A stretch of DNA of 8,726 nt from Eudoraea sp. (GCA_013041785.1 JABDRK010000327.1:1-8726), one strand, 5' to 3'. Positions 1-7,057 are shown, counted from the first letter of the stretch. Notes: generated from the letters alone by a model not told the origin. Program-made: numbers and translations.

Positions 1-2
1 CG

Positions 3-866
3 GACCATAAGGCATATCGTATCAATATTAAAGGATTGCAAGGGGGCCATAGTGGAATGGATATTCATAAAGGCCTGGGCAATGCCAACAAGATCATGAA
101 CCGGTTACTTTTCAGTTCCTTTACCGAATTTAGCATTGCACTGGCACAACTCAAGGGCGGTGGTTTACGTAATGCCATTCCAAGGGAGAGTACTGCGGTC
201 ATAACTGTTCCTAAAGAAAAGGATGATGCCTTCAAGATAAAATTTCAGGAATGGTCCGAAGAAATCACACAAGAATACAAACCTATAGAGCGGGGTTTGA
301 CTATCCGGATAGAAGAAACGGAAATTCCTGATGCAGTTATGGCATCTGAGGCCTTTGAAAACCTTATCAAAGCAGTCTATAGTGCCCACAACGGGGTGTA
401 TCGCATGAGTCCTGCTATTGCGGATCTGGTGGAAACCTCAAATAATATTGCAAACATCACGGTTGACAATGGCCAAATTCAAATGGGCTGTCTTACCCGA
501 TCGTCTGTAGAATCTTCCAAGATGGATTTGGCCAATGCCCTTAAAAGCGCTTTTGAGCTAGGCGGATACGATGTGACGTTTAGTGGGAGCTACCCGGGCT
601 GGAGTCCTAATCCGGATTCTGAAATCCTGAAACTGTTAGAAAGGCTTTACAAGCAGATCTTCAGGGAAGAACCAAAAGTGGTAGCCTGCCATGCAGGCCT
701 TGAATGTGGAATTCTGGGGCAACATTACCCCGAGATGGATATGATCAGTTTCGGGCCTACTATTCACGGGGCACATTCCCCAGACGAACGTGTGAGTATT
801 TCATCGGTTCAAAAGTTCTGGAAGTATCTTCAGGAAATCCTTTTACATATTCCTGAGAAAGCCTAA
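3..866 (+). CDS. pepD: Cytosolic non-specific dipeptidase (aminoacyl-histidine dipeptidase, M20C), 3' part
   Basis: This zinc-dependent cytosolic peptidase hydrolyses dipeptides, including Xaa-His, in peptide turnover. The reading frame is open from base 3 and ends with TAA at 864-866, giving 287 residues. The family is about 485 residues long, so roughly the first 200, which carry most metal ligands, lie upstream of the window. The TTG at 36 is internal, because in-frame coding sequence continues before it (DHKAYRINIKG). Visible family marks are GGHSGMDIHKGLGNAN near the start (the conserved lid-domain histidine is at 48-50), CHAGLECGILG at about 687-719, and DMISFGPTIHGAHSPDERV at about 738-794, which holds the expected C-terminal metal-binding histidine. 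The assignment to the PepD branch of M20 rests on these blocks. It converges on the minus-strand prolyl-isomerase gene across a shared terminator. No sign of decay is seen in the visible part. Confidence 0.93.
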   Translation, partial: DHKAYRINIKGLQGGHSGMDIHKGLGNANKIMNRLLFSSFTEFSIALAQLKGGGLRNAIPRESTAVITVPKEKDDAFKIKFQEWSEEITQEYKPIERGLTIRIEETEIPDAVMASEAFENLIKAVYSAHNGVYRMSPAIADLVETSNNIANITVDNGQIQMGCLTRSSVESSKMDLANALKSAFELGGYDVTFSGSYPGWSPNPDSEILKLLERLYKQIFREEPKVVACHAGLECGILGQHYPEMDMISFGPTIHGAHSPDERVSISSVQKFWKYLQEILLHIPEKA

Positions 867-867
867 A

Positions 868-896
868 AAAAACCCGGGTTCTGAACCCGGGTTTTT
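868..896. terminator. Bidirectional rho-independent terminator between pepD and the prolyl-isomerase operon
   Basis: The arms CCCGGGTTC (873-881) and GAACCCGGG (883-891) are perfectly complementary. An A-run (865-872) lies on the left and a T-run (892-896, then ATTT) on the right, so the hairpin is followed by a U-tract whichever strand is transcribed. It lies 1 nt after the pepD stop and 3 nt after the stop of the opposing gene. It should therefore terminate both convergent units. Confidence 0.9.
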
Positions 897-899
897 ATT

Positions 900-2027
900 T
901 TATTCGGCTAGTGAGATTATCTCAAGATCAAAGATCAACTCTGCATTCGGAGGAATTGGTCCGCCCCCCTGAGGTCCGTACCCCAGGTGGGGAGGTATGA
1001 ACAGGCGTACTTTGTCTCCAATCTTCATGGTTAAAAGCCCTTCCTTAAATCCGCCAATCAGGTTGGCATCGGGACTGTAATCCATGGGTGAAGGTTCTAA
1101 AACACCCCGGTGCATCTGGATTATCCTTTCATATTGACCGAATTTCTCCGCAATTTGAGCTTCACTGGTATCAAAGAGGGCTCCATCAGTAAGCCAGCCT
1201 GCATAATTGACGAGAACCCGTTGTCCATACTTTGGCTTTTCTCCATTCCCATCCTTGAGTACCATAATCTTTAATCCGGAAGGGTAGGTACGGGCTTCCT
1301 CCTTTTGTTTTTCAGTTAGGGAAACGAAATCCTGTATCATCTGCTTCATGGCTGCCGCTTTCGCCTCTTCCTCTGCGAAATATGCTGTCATAACCTCCAC
1401 AGCATCAAAACTTTTTGCCTCTTTCCCGTTTCGGATGATCACCACACTATTTATAACAATATCGGATACCGGCTTGTCACCAGCTCCAACTTCAACATTA
1501 GCAATAGAATCCACAACATCCATACCTTTCAATACTTCTCCAAATACCGTGTGTTTCCCATCCAACCAAGGGGTCTCCTTGTGGGTAATAAAGAACTGGC
1601 TTCCATTGGTTTTTGGTCCTCCATTCGCCATAGAAAGGATTCCTTTCTTGCTATGACGAAGTGAGTCGTCTATCTCATCTTTAAAACGGTAGCCTGGATA
1701 TCCCGTACCGTTTGCCAATGGATCGCCCCCCTGTATCATGAAATCCTTCATCACCCTATGGAAAGTTAAGCCGTCGTAATATTTTTTTTCTTTGAATTCC
1801 TCACTGACAAAGGGATTGGTTCCTTCCGCAAGGGATACAAAGTTGCCGACAGTAACCGGAGTCTTTTTAAATTCCAGGCTTACTAAAATGTTGCCCTTGT
1901 TGGTCTGAATGTCAGCAAACATGCCCTCTCCCAGATCAGGATATTGACTACTCTTACAACCCATCAAGGTTGTCAGTACCATCAAAACGCCTATTGTGTT
2001 TCTTAACAAGTCCATAGTTCTTTTCAT
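900..2027 (-). CDS. Lipoprotein with cyclophilin domain fused to FKBP domain (peptidyl-prolyl isomerase)
   Basis: This 375-residue protein is predicted to catalyse cis-trans isomerisation of prolyl bonds in exported proteins. The N-terminus is a lipoprotein signal with lipobox LMGC (Cys24), so it is probably anchored in the envelope. Residues about 36-195 are a cyclophilin domain: FHRV (Arg91), MIQGGDP (Gln99), GSQFF (142-146), Trp154 and His159 match the active-site positions of cyclophilin A. Residues about 253-375 are an FKBP domain with VNYAGWL, LFDTS, LGYGPQGGGPIPPNAELIF and a C-terminal beta strand. Between LFDTS and the GFKEGL helix the loop is longer than in FKBP12. Residues about 200-250 form a polar linker rich in Ala, Glu and Lys. 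It is the last gene of the minus-strand operon: the stop of the upstream gldI-like gene (TAA, 2030-2028) directly touches this ATG (2027-2025). A second in-frame ATG at codon 5 is possible. Confidence 0.9.
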   Translation of the reverse strand: MKRTMDLLRNTIGVLMVLTTLMGCKSSQYPDLGEGMFADIQTNKGNILVSLEFKKTPVTVGNFVSLAEGTNPFVSEEFKEKKYYDGLTFHRVMKDFMIQGGDPLANGTGYPGYRFKDEIDDSLRHSKKGILSMANGGPKTNGSQFFITHKETPWLDGKHTVFGEVLKGMDVVDSIANVEVGAGDKPVSDIVINSVVIIRNGKEAKSFDAVEVMTAYFAEEEAKAAAMKQMIQDFVSLTEKQKEEARTYPSGLKIMVLKDGNGEKPKYGQRVLVNYAGWLTDGALFDTSEAQIAEKFGQYERIIQMHRGVLEPSPMDYSPDANLIGGFKEGLLTMKIGDKVRLFIPPHLGYGPQGGGPIPPNAELIFDLEIISLAE

Positions 2028-2576
2028 TTATTCATCTATTTGATCTTTACTCTTTTCGATATTAAGTATTTGTATTGTGGTTTTAACAGGCACATTAGGT
2101 CCAATACGATCCTTATCGCCCATATAGCCATAGGCCATTGGGGAAGTATAAAGAAAGGTGGCTATTTCATTTTCCCTCAGCAATTTTACACTGTTTCGCA
2201 AGCCCGGGAATAATTCTTGTTTGTCCACCTTATACTGGATCACCCCGATTTCTTCCATGGAATAAATGGTGTCATTTTCCAGTGTCAGGATATCGTAGCT
2301 AAGTGTTACCAAATCTTCCGGTTCAGCGAGGATTCCTTCTTCGTTTCGGTTTTTATAGAAGTACCAGGAGCCATTTCCGGATGCCAAATACACATTTGTA
2401 CTATCCATAGCTATAATTTCCTTTATTCGGGTTTCTTCCAGGGCCAGCAATTGCTTGTTGCGCTCAACGCTTTCCTTTAAAAAACTCCCTCCTGAAGACT
2501 TGATAGGCCTGCGGGGTTCTGGTTCCCCACAAGCGATCAGGCTTAATAATCCCAACAGCAATATCAACCTTTTCAT
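2028..2576 (-). CDS. gldI: GldI-like FKBP-type prolyl-isomerase lipoprotein (gliding-motility associated)
   Basis: This 182-residue lipoprotein has signal MKRLILLLGLLSLIAC with lipobox LIAC (Cys16). A polar, helical stretch (about 20-60) precedes an FKBP-like domain at about 85-175, with PEDLVTLSYDI, LFPGLRNSVKLLREN, SPMAYGYMG and a terminal VPVKTTIQIL strand. In Flavobacterium johnsoniae, GldI is an FKBP-like lipoprotein needed for gliding. The length, single domain and position next to a DHH phosphoesterase fit that family. The FKBP12 'FD' pair after the second strand appears here as YS (TIYSMEE), so catalysis may be weak or altered; that is inference. The start ATG overlaps the upstream nrnA stop (ATGA, 2576-2573), and the stop abuts the downstream cyclophilin-FKBP gene, indicating one transcript with coupled translation. 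A gldI homologue does not prove that the strain glides, since non-gliding flavobacteria also carry gld genes. Confidence 0.82.
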   Translation of the reverse strand: MKRLILLLGLLSLIACGEPEPRRPIKSSGGSFLKESVERNKQLLALEETRIKEIIAMDSTNVYLASGNGSWYFYKNRNEEGILAEPEDLVTLSYDILTLENDTIYSMEEIGVIQYKVDKQELFPGLRNSVKLLRENEIATFLYTSPMAYGYMGDKDRIGPNVPVKTTIQILNIEKSKDQIDE

Positions 2577-3589
2577 TTTGTTAAATCGGATTTATAGGTT
2601 TCCAATAATCCTTTGAAGTAAAGTGCTGTTTCCTCCAGGGAACGTTCACTCCTTCCTCCGGCAGCATTCTTATGGCCGCCTCCCTGAAAATGGTCCCTGG
2701 CAAAAGTATTCACAGAAAAGTCGCCCTCAGAGCGGAAGGATATTTTAATAATTCCTTCGTCCCTGTTTTCAATAAAAATTGCTGCGAAAAAAATGTTCTC
2801 CAGGGTAAGCCCGTAATTGACGAAACCTTCGGTATCCCCTTTTCTGAAATCATGAGAATCGAGTTCATCCTGGCTGAGTGTGATATAGGCCGTATGGTAT
2901 TCTGGTAAAATCACCATGTTATTAAGGGCACATCCCAGCAGGCGTAATCGCTGCGGGGTATTGGTGTCAAAAATCTTATTGTGAATTTCTGTGTTCTTTG
3001 CTCCTTTATCCATAAGTTCAGCTACTACACGGTGCGTACGGCTGGTAGTTGAGGCAAATTTAAATGAACCGGTATCGGTCAGAATTCCGGCATACAAACA
3101 GTTGGCAATATCCGGCGTTATCAACTCCCGGTCGCCCAGGGCCTCAATGAAATTGTAAACCATTTCTGAGGTAGAACTCATACTGATATCCGAGTACATT
3201 ATTACCGCATAATCCTGAGGTGCCTGGTGATGGTCTATCATTACCATGGGTGCAGTAAGCTTTTGCAGTGCGTTTGCCATTTGCCCCGTCCTGCTCAGGT
3301 CATTAAAATCAAGAGTGAACACAACTGAAGCAGCTTCCATGATAGTTAGTGAGCCACTCTGTTCCCATTCGTAATTCAGAATGCCATCCGTGCCGGGCAT
3401 CCACTTGAGGAACTTGGGAAAATCATTAGGAACGATTACTACAGCTTCATGTCCTTTTAATCGGAGGTAATGGCAGAGCCCAAGTGAAGAACCGATAGCG
3501 TCTCCATCCGGATTTTTATGGGGGACAATAACAATTTTTTGAGGCTTTGAGAGAAGCTGCTGAATGGATTGAACTTCCTGAGAATTCAT
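2573..3589 (-). CDS. nrnA: DHH/DHHA1 phosphoesterase, NrnA-like (oligoribonuclease / pAp phosphatase)
   Basis: NrnA-type enzymes degrade very short RNAs to mononucleotides and dephosphorylate 3'-phosphoadenosine 5'-phosphate in the cytosol; some relatives cleave cyclic dinucleotides or pApA. With the chosen start the protein has 338 residues, the usual size. The DHH domain shows VPHKNPDGDAIGS (His24, Asp28, Asp30), TLDFND (Asp94), the name-giving DHH at 119-121 and a TDTGSF block. The DHHA1 domain ends with GGGHKNAAGG (about 303-312), which binds substrate. The start at 3589-3587 (MNSQEVQ) was preferred over in-frame starts up to 24 codons further upstream (TTG at 3661; ATGs at 3655, 3628 and 3616) because family proteins begin about 20 residues before the VPHKNPDGD block. 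It also leaves room for a promoter core immediately upstream. It heads the operon with gldI and the cyclophilin-FKBP gene, and its TGA overlaps the gldI ATG by 4 nt. Which substrate it prefers cannot be read from the sequence. Confidence 0.88.
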   Translation of the reverse strand: MNSQEVQSIQQLLSKPQKIVIVPHKNPDGDAIGSSLGLCHYLRLKGHEAVVIVPNDFPKFLKWMPGTDGILNYEWEQSGSLTIMEAASVVFTLDFNDLSRTGQMANALQKLTAPMVMIDHHQAPQDYAVIMYSDISMSSTSEMVYNFIEALGDRELITPDIANCLYAGILTDTGSFKFASTTSRTHRVVAELMDKGAKNTEIHNKIFDTNTPQRLRLLGCALNNMVILPEYHTAYITLSQDELDSHDFRKGDTEGFVNYGLTLENIFFAAIFIENRDEGIIKISFRSEGDFSVNTFARDHFQGGGHKNAAGGRSERSLEETALYFKGLLETYKSDLTK

Positions 3590-3594
3590 GCGCT

Positions 3595-3602
3595 CAAAGA
3601 TA
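3595..3602 (-). promoter_or_regulatory. Putative Bacteroidota -7 element for the nrnA operon
   Basis: On the minus strand the sequence reads TATCTTTG, matching TAnnTTTG. Only 5 nt separate it from the ATG at 3589, so a transcript starting there would be leaderless or nearly so. No TTTG -33 element is seen at the expected spacing, which keeps confidence low. Confidence 0.4.
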
Positions 3603-3636
3603 CAATTTAATAACATAGAGGTTGTCATTATTGCAC

Positions 3637-3644
3637 TATTTTTG
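3637..3644 (+). promoter_or_regulatory. Putative -7 element for the PhoD-like gene
   Basis: TATTTTTG fits TAnnTTTG exactly and lies 22 nt before the ATG at 3667, giving a leader of roughly 15-20 nt. No convincing -33 TTTG is seen 19-20 nt upstream. The same core recurs before ndk, recF and the TPR gene. Confidence 0.55.
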
Positions 3645-3666
3645 TCTAAAACCATATCCAACTATT

Positions 3667-4695
3667 ATGAGAATTCCTTTTATTCTTTTGCTTGTCAGCG
3701 GATTACTATTGAGCTGCAAACCCATCGCAAACCAAACAGATCAAAAAGCCTCTGAACAAATTCTCAACATTGCTTTTGGTTCATGTAACAAGCATGATCT
3801 TGAAAACCGGTTGTGGGATGATATTTTAAACCTAAAACCGGATCTATGGATCTGGGGGGGTGACAATATTTATGCAGATACAGACGATATGTCGGTTATG
3901 CGCAGGATGTATCAGGCTCAGGACAGTGTGCCCGGGTATCGCAAACTGCTGCTGAATGTGCCCATATTGGGAACCTGGGACGACCACGATTACGGACTGA
4001 ATGATGGAGGTGTGGAATTTACCGCCAAAGCCAAAAGCCAGCAGGTGTTCCTGGATTTTTTAAAGGTTCCTGAAAACGATGTCCGAAGAACGCGGCAAGG
4101 AATTTATAAAGCCCATGACTACAAATTGGATGGTGGCAGCGTGAAGATCCTGGTGTTGGATACCCGATATTTCAGAAGCCCGCTTATCAAAGATACACTC
4201 ACCAATAAGCGCTACATCCCTGATTTGTCGGGCGAGGCTACGGTGTTGGGAGATGAGCAATGGAATTGGCTGGAGGAGCAGTTGAAAACCTCCCGGGCAG
4301 ATTTTAACCTTATTGTGAGCAGCATACAGTTTCTGTCCAATGAACACGGATTTGAGTGCTGGGGTAATTTCCCCGCTGAAGTCTCCAAAATGGAAGCGAT
4401 GATTGCAGCTTCCGGAGCAAGGGGGGTGATAATTTTATCGGGGGATCGTCATATCTCAGAGTTTTCCAGCAAGAATATCCCGGGATTACCGTACCCCTTG
4501 TTGGATTTTACCAGTAGCGGGCTTACCCATGCCTATACCAAATTTAAGGGAGAGCCCAATCGGTTTCGGCAAGGTGAGGTGGTGGCCACCGAAAGTTTTG
4601 GATGGGTTTCCATAAATCTGAAGACCAAGGAAGTAATCCTCCAGATGCGCGGAGACCAGGGGACCTTATTGGGCGAATTACAACAAAATTATTAA
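3667..4695 (+). CDS. PhoD-like metallophosphatase lipoprotein (alkaline phosphatase D family)
   Basis: This 342-residue protein belongs to the PhoD-like metallophosphatase group, whose members are secreted phosphomonoesterases or phosphodiesterases using a Ca/Fe-type metal centre. A lipoprotein signal (MRIPFILLLVSGLLLSC, Cys17) suggests envelope anchoring. The catalytic core has FGSC (37-40), GGDNIYAD (64-71), WDDHDYG (104-110), LDTRY (164-168), LGDEQWNWL (194-202) and SGDRHISE (258-265), in the order expected for the fold. It lacks the extra N-terminal PhoD domain, so it is a short form. The start is ATG 3667, because starting at the upstream TTG (3622) would place residues before the signal peptide. 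It is divergent from the nrnA operon, and ndk follows 48 nt after its stop with its own promoter. No terminator is visible behind it, so some read-through into ndk is likely. The natural substrate is unknown; no Pho-type regulatory site is evident. Confidence 0.88.
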   Translation: MRIPFILLLVSGLLLSCKPIANQTDQKASEQILNIAFGSCNKHDLENRLWDDILNLKPDLWIWGGDNIYADTDDMSVMRRMYQAQDSVPGYRKLLLNVPILGTWDDHDYGLNDGGVEFTAKAKSQQVFLDFLKVPENDVRRTRQGIYKAHDYKLDGGSVKILVLDTRYFRSPLIKDTLTNKRYIPDLSGEATVLGDEQWNWLEEQLKTSRADFNLIVSSIQFLSNEHGFECWGNFPAEVSKMEAMIAASGARGVIILSGDRHISEFSSKNIPGLPYPLLDFTSSGLTHAYTKFKGEPNRFRQGEVVATESFGWVSINLKTKEVILQMRGDQGTLLGELQQNY

Positions 4696-4697
4696 TG

Positions 4698-4728
4698 TTG
4701 CGGGTTGCATGGAGAAAGCTTATTTTTG
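4698..4728 (+). promoter_or_regulatory. Bacteroidota-type promoter of ndk
   Basis: A TTG at 4698-4700 is separated by 20 nt from TATTTTTG at 4721-4728. This fits the TTTG-N19/20-TAnnTTTG arrangement and is the best-formed promoter in the window. The predicted transcript start is about 10 nt before the ATG at 4744, leaving a short A/T-rich leader without a Shine-Dalgarno sequence. Confidence 0.7.
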
Positions 4729-4743
4729 CCCAAAATTTTAAAA

Positions 4744-5163
4744 ATGGCAGGAAACCGAACGTTTACCATGATTAAACCGGATGCCGTGGAAAACGGGCAT
4801 ATCGGAGCTATCCTTGAGAAGATTACTTCTGCAGGGTTTAAGATCGTGGCTATGAAATATACCCAATTGAGCAAAAGAGATGCTCAGGAATTCTATGCAA
4901 TACACAAAGAACGGCCGTTCTTTGGTGAACTGGTGCAATTTATGACCCGTGGGCCTATTGTCTCTGCAATTCTTGAAAAGGAGAACGCAGTTGAAGATTT
5001 TCGCGCGCTGATTGGGGCAACCAACCCAGAAGAAGCCGCTGAGGGTACCATAAGAAAACTTTTTGCAAAAGATATTGGGGAAAATGCAGTACATGGCTCG
5101 GATAGTGATGAGAATGCTTCAATTGAAGGCGCATTTCATTTCTCTGGCCGGGAGATCTACTAA
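4744..5163 (+). CDS. ndk: Nucleoside-diphosphate kinase
   Basis: This cytosolic enzyme moves the gamma phosphate between nucleoside tri- and diphosphates by a phospho-histidine intermediate, balancing NTP and dNTP pools. The 139-residue length is standard. Family marks are FTMIKPDAV (Lys11), [16 protein letters not shown] (56-71), the [13 protein letters not shown] block (92-104) and NAVHGSDS with catalytic His117. The ATG at 4744 gives [13 protein letters not shown], the normal N-terminus; the 13 upstream in-frame codons from TTG 4705 contain the promoter core and are not coding. It has its own promoter and a downstream hairpin terminator, and is likely expressed alone or with read-through from the PhoD-like gene. 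It converges on the recF operon. All residues checked are intact. Confidence 0.97.
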   Translation: MAGNRTFTMIKPDAVENGHIGAILEKITSAGFKIVAMKYTQLSKRDAQEFYAIHKERPFFGELVQFMTRGPIVSAILEKENAVEDFRALIGATNPEEAAEGTIRKLFAKDIGENAVHGSDSDENASIEGAFHFSGREIY

Positions 5164-5200
5164 GCTCAAACCGGAAAGATCGTAATTAAAAACTGAATAC

Positions 5201-5225
5201 GGCGGCCCAATGTGGCCGCCTTTTT
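5201..5225 (+). terminator. Rho-independent terminator of ndk
   Basis: GGCGGCC (5201-5207), a 6-nt loop and GGCCGCC (5214-5220) form a perfect 7-bp GC stem followed by TTTTT (5221-5225). It lies 37 nt after the ndk stop and just beyond the 3' end of the opposing recF operon. Read from the minus strand, the T-run is displaced by several bases (GTATTCAGTTTTT), so termination in that direction may be weaker. Confidence 0.85.
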
Positions 5226-5226
5226 A

Positions 5227-5520
5227 TTATCGCAGGATTAATTTCTTGACTACCTCTCTGCCCAAATCTTCGTTGAGCATTGCAATTATTTTTGAATTGC
5301 CCAGTCCCAGTTCTTCTCTGAGGACGGAAGAAGATAAGCTTACATACAGGGTTTCTCCCCTGAGAGCAATACTTTGTGTGTAGTGGTTTACCCCATTGCC
5401 CATTAACCGTTCCCAGGCTTCTTTTACTTTAACTTCATCGATACCCTTCTGCAACTTGTTGGCAGCGATAAATTCCTGTAAGGCTTCCCCCAGTGACTGC
5501 TGATTCTTATGTTTTGGCAT
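5227..5520 (-). CDS. DUF721 protein (DciA-like)
   Basis: This small 97-residue basic protein fits the DUF721 family. It has a helical N-terminus (LGEALQEFIAANKLQKGIDE), the conserved VKEAWERLMG segment (Trp36), then strand-like YTQSIALRGETLYVSL and VLREELGLGNSKIIAMLNE. The DUF721 family includes DciA, a loader or partner of replicative helicase DnaB in bacteria without DnaC, and DUF721 genes often lie near recF or dnaA. This one is the last gene of the recF operon, which supports a DNA-replication role by context; the biochemical role is inference. Its ATG shares one base with the stop of the upstream lipoprotein gene (TAATG, 5522-5518), a typical arrangement for coupled translation. DciA proteins of Proteobacteria are longer, so this is the short, DUF721-only form common in Bacteroidota. 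Confidence 0.85.
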   Translation of the reverse strand: MPKHKNQQSLGEALQEFIAANKLQKGIDEVKVKEAWERLMGNGVNHYTQSIALRGETLYVSLSSSVLREELGLGNSKIIAMLNEDLGREVVKKLILR

Positions 5521-5939
5521 TACTGATTCAGATTTAGGGGTTGATAACGTTTATAGTGATAGGAAATTCCGGCTTGGTTCACTACTTCGAACTGGTCATC
5601 CAGAAGCGCTACCAAAGTTTCTTCCCAGGTTTGCTCGGCATTTGCGTAACTCATAATCAATATACCCGACTTATCTATTACCGTAAAGCGCTCGGCATCG
5701 TCTGAGGTTCTGAAAGAACCATCAAATTGAGGCTGCATTTTTTTGCGAAAACCTTCCTTTCCATTTATTTGAATAAAATCTACGGAGGCATTAACCTCAT
5801 AAGTTTTTGTACTGCCATCGGGAAAAACTACCTTTTCGATTTCCCAATACCCGTTAAGCTTTGGAAGTTTATCTACATCCACTTTGGGGGAGCAGCCCGC
5901 AATGAGCACAAACAGTAATATCCCAAAACTATTTTTCAT
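5520..5939 (-). CDS. Small lipocalin-like lipoprotein of unknown function
   Basis: This 139-residue protein has lipoprotein signal MKNSFGILLFVLIAGC (lipobox IAGC, Cys16). The mature part starts with a lipocalin-like opening (LNGYWEIEKVVFPDG, about 28-42), followed by several alternating strand-like segments (VDFIQI, GILIMSY, LVALLDDQFEVVNQAG). This suggests a small beta-barrel, but no ligand-binding residues can be named. Such proteins are often listed as lipocalin-like or hypothetical in flavobacteria. It lies between recF and the DUF721 gene: 1 nt separates it from the recF stop, and its own TAA overlaps the DUF721 ATG. It is thus co-transcribed with DNA-metabolism genes although its product should sit in the envelope. 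Function not recognised; the family call is moderate, the lipoprotein call strong. Confidence 0.78.
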   Translation of the reverse strand: MKNSFGILLFVLIAGCSPKVDVDKLPKLNGYWEIEKVVFPDGSTKTYEVNASVDFIQINGKEGFRKKMQPQFDGSFRTSDDAERFTVIDKSGILIMSYANAEQTWEETLVALLDDQFEVVNQAGISYHYKRYQPLNLNQ

Positions 5940-5940
5940 A

Positions 5941-7020
5941 TTACAATTTAAAGATTTTGTAGGACTGGTGGATGGCTTTTACCACACTTTCTGTACGATC
6001 GGGATGGGTATCACTGATAAATATCTGACCAAAATTCTTGTCTTCTACCAGGGTGATTATATGTGCTACCCGGTTTTCGTCAAGCTTGTCAAAAATGTCA
6101 TCCAGCAGCAAGATTGGGGTGGTTTTTTCCTGCTGCTTAATAAGCTGGAATTGTGCAAATTTTAAGGAAATCAGAAATGACTTTTGCTGTCCCTGGCTGC
6201 CAAATTTCTTTATGGGGTGTTCGGCAATCTGAAAGAGCAAATCGTCTTTGTGGATCCCAACACTGGTATACTGCAGCGAACGGTCGCGGTTGATATTCGC
6301 TTTTAGCAGGGGTAGCAATTCGTCCTTGTTCAGACTGCTTTCGTAGGACAGGTCTACCAATTCACTACCTCCGGAGATGGCTTGATACTGTTCCCTGAAG
6401 AGTGGAATAAATGCTTCCAGGAAACGTTTGCGTTCCTCGTAAATCGGGGAACCCAGAGCATGTAATTGTTCATCGTATACGGAAAGGGTATCCGCATCGA
6501 AGGTGTTGTTTAATGAAAAAAACTTAAGCAGCGAATTGCGCTGAGAAAGTACTTTGTTGTAACGGATCAAATTGCGCAGGTATTCCGCATTGGACTGGGA
6601 GATCACCCCATCCATAAATTTCCTGCGCGTTTCACTGCCTTCCAGGATCAGGTCCCGATCTGAAGGGGAAATAATAACCAAGGGCAACAGGCCAATATGA
6701 TCCGACAGCCGCTCATAGGGTTTTCCATTGCGTTTGATCACCTTTTTGCTTCCTTTTTTAAGACTGCAAACAATCTTTTCTTCTCGCTGGTTTTTAATAA
6801 AAGTACCCTCTATCAGGAAAAAATCCTTTCCGTGAGTAATGTTCTGAGTAGCGATGGGATTGAAGTAACTTTTTCCCAGCGCGAGATGGTAAATGGCGTC
6901 CAGTATATTGGTTTTGCCCTTGCCGTTGTCTCCGACAAAACAGTTGATCTTATTGTCAAACGCATAATCCCGGGATTCAAAATTCCGGTAATTAACCAGT
7001 GATAATTGTTTTAAATACAC
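5941..7020 (-). CDS. recF: DNA replication and repair protein RecF
   Basis: RecF is an SMC-like ABC ATPase that binds gapped DNA and, with RecO and RecR, helps load RecA at stalled forks. The 359-residue length is normal. It shows the opening [10 protein letters not shown], Walker A GDNGKGKT (30-37), [20 protein letters not shown] (118-137), the QRNSLLK block (160-166), GIHKDD (255-260), the ABC signature SQGQQKS (275-281) and Walker [13 protein letters not shown] (303-314). The start is a GTG at 7020-7018. No in-frame ATG is seen in the upstream 40 nt, and [15 protein letters not shown] is the normal RecF N-terminus. It heads a three-gene operon with the lipocalin-like lipoprotein and DUF721 genes, divergent from the TPR-ribH unit. 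recF is not next to dnaA, dnaN or gyrB here; that separation is known in Bacteroidota. Confidence 0.97.
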   Translation of the reverse strand: MYLKQLSLVNYRNFESRDYAFDNKINCFVGDNGKGKTNILDAIYHLALGKSYFNPIATQNITHGKDFFLIEGTFIKNQREEKIVCSLKKGSKKVIKRNGKPYERLSDHIGLLPLVIISPSDRDLILEGSETRRKFMDGVISQSNAEYLRNLIRYNKVLSQRNSLLKFFSLNNTFDADTLSVYDEQLHALGSPIYEERKRFLEAFIPLFREQYQAISGGSELVDLSYESSLNKDELLPLLKANINRDRSLQYTSVGIHKDDLLFQIAEHPIKKFGSQGQQKSFLISLKFAQFQLIKQQEKTTPILLLDDIFDKLDENRVAHIITLVEDKNFGQIFISDTHPDRTESVVKAIHQSYKIFKL

Positions 7021-7057
7021 TGTGGGTATATCATTTTTAAGGCTGTAGCATAATGAA

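Noticed and set aside
1348..1656. 102-codon plus-strand open frame inside the cyclophilin-FKBP gene
   Set aside because: It is the reverse complement of the cyclophilin domain and linker, which have clear family motifs on the minus strand.
3590..3661. N-terminal extension of the NrnA-like protein by 24 codons from TTG 3661
   Set aside because: The extra residues precede the usual family start, and they overlap both divergent promoter cores.
3622..3666. N-terminal extension of the PhoD-like protein from TTG 3622
   Set aside because: It would put 15 residues before a clean lipoprotein signal and include the promoter core; ATG 3667 is better.
4738..5094. 118-codon open frame on the minus strand over ndk
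   Set aside because: Antisense to a fully conserved ndk; the translation is Cys- and Phe-rich without family features.
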